Source: Tetrahymena thermophila SB210 (taxonomy: Eukaryota > Ciliophora > Oligohymenophorea > Hymenostomatida > Tetrahymenidae). Taken from it: a stretch of DNA of 64,000 nt. Below are positions 61,405 through 64,000 of this stretch, in pieces; the stretch's first letter is position 1; the number at the start of each line of letters is the position of its first letter. Where the stretch lies: assembly GCF_000189635.1 (NCBI RefSeq), contig NW_002476472.1, positions 124,001-188,000 on the forward strand. Reading direction: 5' to 3'. Position numbers and translations under genes: made by a program. The notes below the pieces were generated by a model. It had not been told where the DNA came from. It saw only the letters and a list, made by a program, of their open reading frames with translations, and made no database searches.

Positions 61405-64000
61405 TCAGTAAGTGTTTAAAACCTTGTTGATTTCAGAGATCAGGCTTTTTATGCTTATTGGCTTAGAAACATGTCCAGCAGCTCCAGATTTAAGGGAATT
61501 TTATATATCTTAGATAGCTGTGTAAGCACTTACAATAATGATTGGTACTGGCTAAATTTGATTTGATTTGATTAATTCTGTAATTTTGAAGGTGGCTTCT
61601 ATTCCATCCATTAAGGGCATGTTTATATCCATAAGAATGAGGTCGAACTTTTCTTGTTGAACTTATTCGATTGCAGACATACCGTTGAAAGCTTCTTTTA
61701 TTTCTAAGTTTTCAACTCCCTTTAGATAGTTTTTAAGTATCTAAATGTTGAAGGGCATATCATCAACTAGTAGAATTCTTTTGTTTGAAAGAAGAGTTTA
61801 TAATTTTAATGAATTTTAATTGAGAAGATTTTAATTTGCCAAAAAATCTAAATCTGATTTATTTTTTTTATAGTTGCATTTTCTCACATTTTCATGATTA
61901 TATTATTTTGGAGTGTAGCACCCGTTATATTACTCGTACCTCGAATAATCAACAAATTCAGCTAACGAATTAAAGGATCTATTTGTATTACTTTTTTATG
62001 CTGCATAGTGAGATTTGATGTCTTCGTGGCTTTCTATACTGTTGTCTGATAAGATGATTTCATCCTTGTAGGGATGAGTCAAAACATAATTTGGTTAGTT
62101 TTGCCTTAACTGGTTTTCTAAAGCAAGAATATTTTTTTTACTAATATTTCGATCAGATAAAACAAATTAGCTCATAGCAGCTTTCGTTCTTGACTAATCC
62201 TCCAAAGTAAAAGTAAAAGTTGAACCTAAATTCTCTTTAGATTTGATTTTTAAATTTTGGGTATTCGAGCTAAGCTGAGACGTTAATATTTTAACAATTT
62301 TAATTCCTATTCCACAATTTCTTTGAAAATTGTAAAGACTTGGCTGGGATTTATAATGTTGATTTTTTTACTATTTTTAATTTTATAGAGAAAAAGAACT
62401 AACATTTGACTTTTTCATTGGTTCATTGTTTTCAATTAATTTAATGGAACAACAATTTTTATCTTCTCTATTAGCTGGACTACTTTTTTTATTATCTGAA
62501 TGGAAAGGACTTACATCTTTTGATGTATGTTAAATGCTTTCGTTAATACTGCAGGCTTCTTTAATTTCAATAACGCTTTTTACATTTTCATGTCTTTATT
62601 AGTTTTATTAAAATTTAATCTTCTAAGACTCTTGCTTAAACAAAGAAAGTTTTAATTCCTTTTTAGCACTCTCCTCAATTTTGCTTTTTTTTTCCAATTC
62701 ATTTTCTTTATTTGCTAACTCCTCATTTTTTATTTAGAAAGGATCTCTCAATTAATTTTATTTATAAGGCGTGATTTATTTAAAGCTACTATTGTTGTTG
62801 TTGTTGTTATTATTATTATTATTATTATTATTGATTTAAATATTATTATGATTGTTTCTATTATCCTTTACTTCCTACAGTTCATCAGAAATATCTTGCT
62901 CATTTAAGGATTCATCCTCTTAATCGTTCATAAAAATGGTATCATAATCTTCTATGTTAACATTGTTCATTCGTTTAACAAGCTTTTGTTCAATTCCTAT
63001 TCCAGTGTCTGAAACTGAAAATTCAAAATTATATTTATCTATTTGATTCACTGTGAAGCTGATTCCTCCTTTAAATGTAAATTTTAAAGCATTAGTCAAG
63101 AGATTAGTTAATATGCAAATAAGCTTTTTCTTATCACTTCTCACGAAAACATCTTGCTGCTTGAGAGGACTTTATACTGTATTTTTTGATGAGTACTAAT
63201 TGTATTCATTGTAATTGCTAGCATTCTGTGATGGGCGGTGCTACTACTACTATTGTTATTACTCTTTAATTTCAATTTATCGAGATGATTTCTCTGAAGT
63301 ATTTGAATAAATATCTGCTATTGGTGTGTTAATTACTTTTTCACTCATAAATTTAAGCGAAACAAATTTCTTCTTAAAATCTTCAACAGGGCAAAATTCG
63401 TATTTTTAATTGTCTATGTTTTTTAAAGGATTTGAGATTAAATTTTCATCTACTTAATCAATATTTGCTTCAATCTAAGGAGATGAATTTTTGCAATTTT
63501 AAAGCTCGAGAGATTTCTTTATTGATGGCTGAAAGAGAGTGATTTTTGAGTGAAAGTAGAGATTTTTCAACTTAGCCTGGGGTTTGAATATTTCTATCAT
63601 TTCATTGACTATTTCTATGATTGAAAACTTTTCTAAATTCAACTTGTTTTCTCCTTTCATGTACATGGAATAATTTAAAAGATCTTCAATTTTGTAATTT
63701 AATAGATTTGCACTAGATTTTAAAATTTGAATGTCTTTGCTTTTTAAATTGACGCTCTCTTCATGTCTATTTAGCAGCAATTAATTTATTTAAGAAATAA
63801 TTGAATTTAAAGGAGTTTTTAACTCGTGGGCTAGACTAGATATTATTTTTTGTTTGAAAGTTTTTATTTTTAAATTATCACTTTTAATTTTTTGATCTTG
63901 GGAAGAGCTGATCACTTTATTTTCTATACTTGGACTTGGACTTGAGATATTTTTCTTTAGTTCTTCCATCATTATTAAATATGAGTGTTTTCCTTCATAA
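61405..64000 (-). CDS. Hybrid sensor histidine kinase with C-terminal receiver (5' end outside window)
   Basis: Open on the minus strand from the right window edge to TGA at 61405-61407, about 864 residues, without an intron. The N-terminal sensor part is missing. Order of domains: HisKA with H-box SSLAHELKTPLN (phospho-accepting His codon at 63826-63828); HATPase with N-box NLLTNALKF (about 63.1 kb), G1 box SDTGIGIE (about 63.0 kb) and, after a large insertion, a G2-like GIGIKIVKIL (about 62.32 kb) and GSTFTFTLE. A Ser/Asn/Lys-rich linker follows, then a receiver domain RILLVDDMPFNI...LILMDINMPLMDGI with phospho-accepting Asp codon at 61627-61629, SAY and the conserved Lys in HVSKPIS. It is expected to transfer phosphate from His to Asp in a multistep phosphorelay. 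The insertion of about 220 residues between G1 and G2 contains Asn and Gln runs. Hybrid kinases of this type are numerous in Tetrahymena. Confidence 0.93.
62791..62832 (-). repeat. Asn-coding trinucleotide microsatellite in histidine kinase insertion
   Basis: An uninterrupted run of about 13-14 trinucleotides, (AAT)n followed by (AAC)n on the coding strand, encodes poly-Asn inside the non-conserved insertion of the kinase ATPase domain. It is likely to vary in length between strains. Confidence 0.9.

Noticed and set aside
1..64000. Transposons, integrases or other mobile elements
   Set aside because: No transposase, reverse transcriptase or terminal inverted repeats were seen, consistent with macronuclear DNA from which such elements are removed.

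Overview
The window reads as macronuclear DNA of an oligohymenophorean ciliate, most like Tetrahymena. Evidence: the sequence is extremely AT-rich; TAA and TAG occur throughout every convincing coding frame (read as Gln); every complete gene ends in TGA; introns are short, AT-rich GT-AG introns (about 50-300 bp, one of 594 bp). ORF callers using the standard code break these genes into fragments. All gene models below were read by hand in the ciliate code, and reading-frame arithmetic was checked across each splice junction.

Layout. (1) 0.8-8.7 kb and 15.6-21.9 kb, both + strand: two paralogous giant cysteine-rich membrane proteins (about 2,509 and 1,974 residues). Each has long arrays of Cys modules and a shared C-terminal domain with about 8 membrane segments. 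Between them lie a tRNA-Asp and a secreted Ala/Gln/Lys-rich coiled-coil protein. (2) 22.3-27.7 kb, - strand: a single-exon 1,797-residue type I membrane protein with a beta-propeller-like (LVIVD-type) ectodomain, cadherin-like segments and a large cytoplasmic tail. (3) 28.2-29.4 kb: a probably decayed multi-membrane-span gene. (4) 30.4-37.4 kb: a nine-exon Cys-rich surface protein with DUF4215-like modules and the same C-terminal membrane domain as (1). (5) 38.0-40.3 kb, - strand: an ADA2/ADGF-type adenosine deaminase. (6) 43.9-46.9 kb: a leucine-rich-repeat-like protein. (7) 47.8-48.8 kb: a tandem array of seven tRNA-Cys(GCA) genes, with an eighth copy at 43.0 kb. (8) 49.6-53.6 kb: alpha-adaptin of the AP-2 clathrin adaptor. 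(9) 56.7-58.7 kb: a FAAH-like amidase. (10) 61.4 kb to the right edge, - strand: a hybrid histidine kinase with a C-terminal receiver, cut by the window end.

The most notable structure is the evolution of the Cys-rich proteins by nested tandem duplication (213-bp and 417-bp in-frame higher-order repeats, and phase-1 exon-module triplication), in the same 64 kb as an eight-copy tRNA-Cys set. Two non-coding repeat systems (a thrice-repeated C5-tract/GCTTACC motif near 41.4-41.9 kb, and a roughly 230-bp degenerate tandem repeat near 59.2-59.9 kb) have no explanation in the gene annotation. Intergenic DNA is otherwise near-featureless AT-rich sequence.
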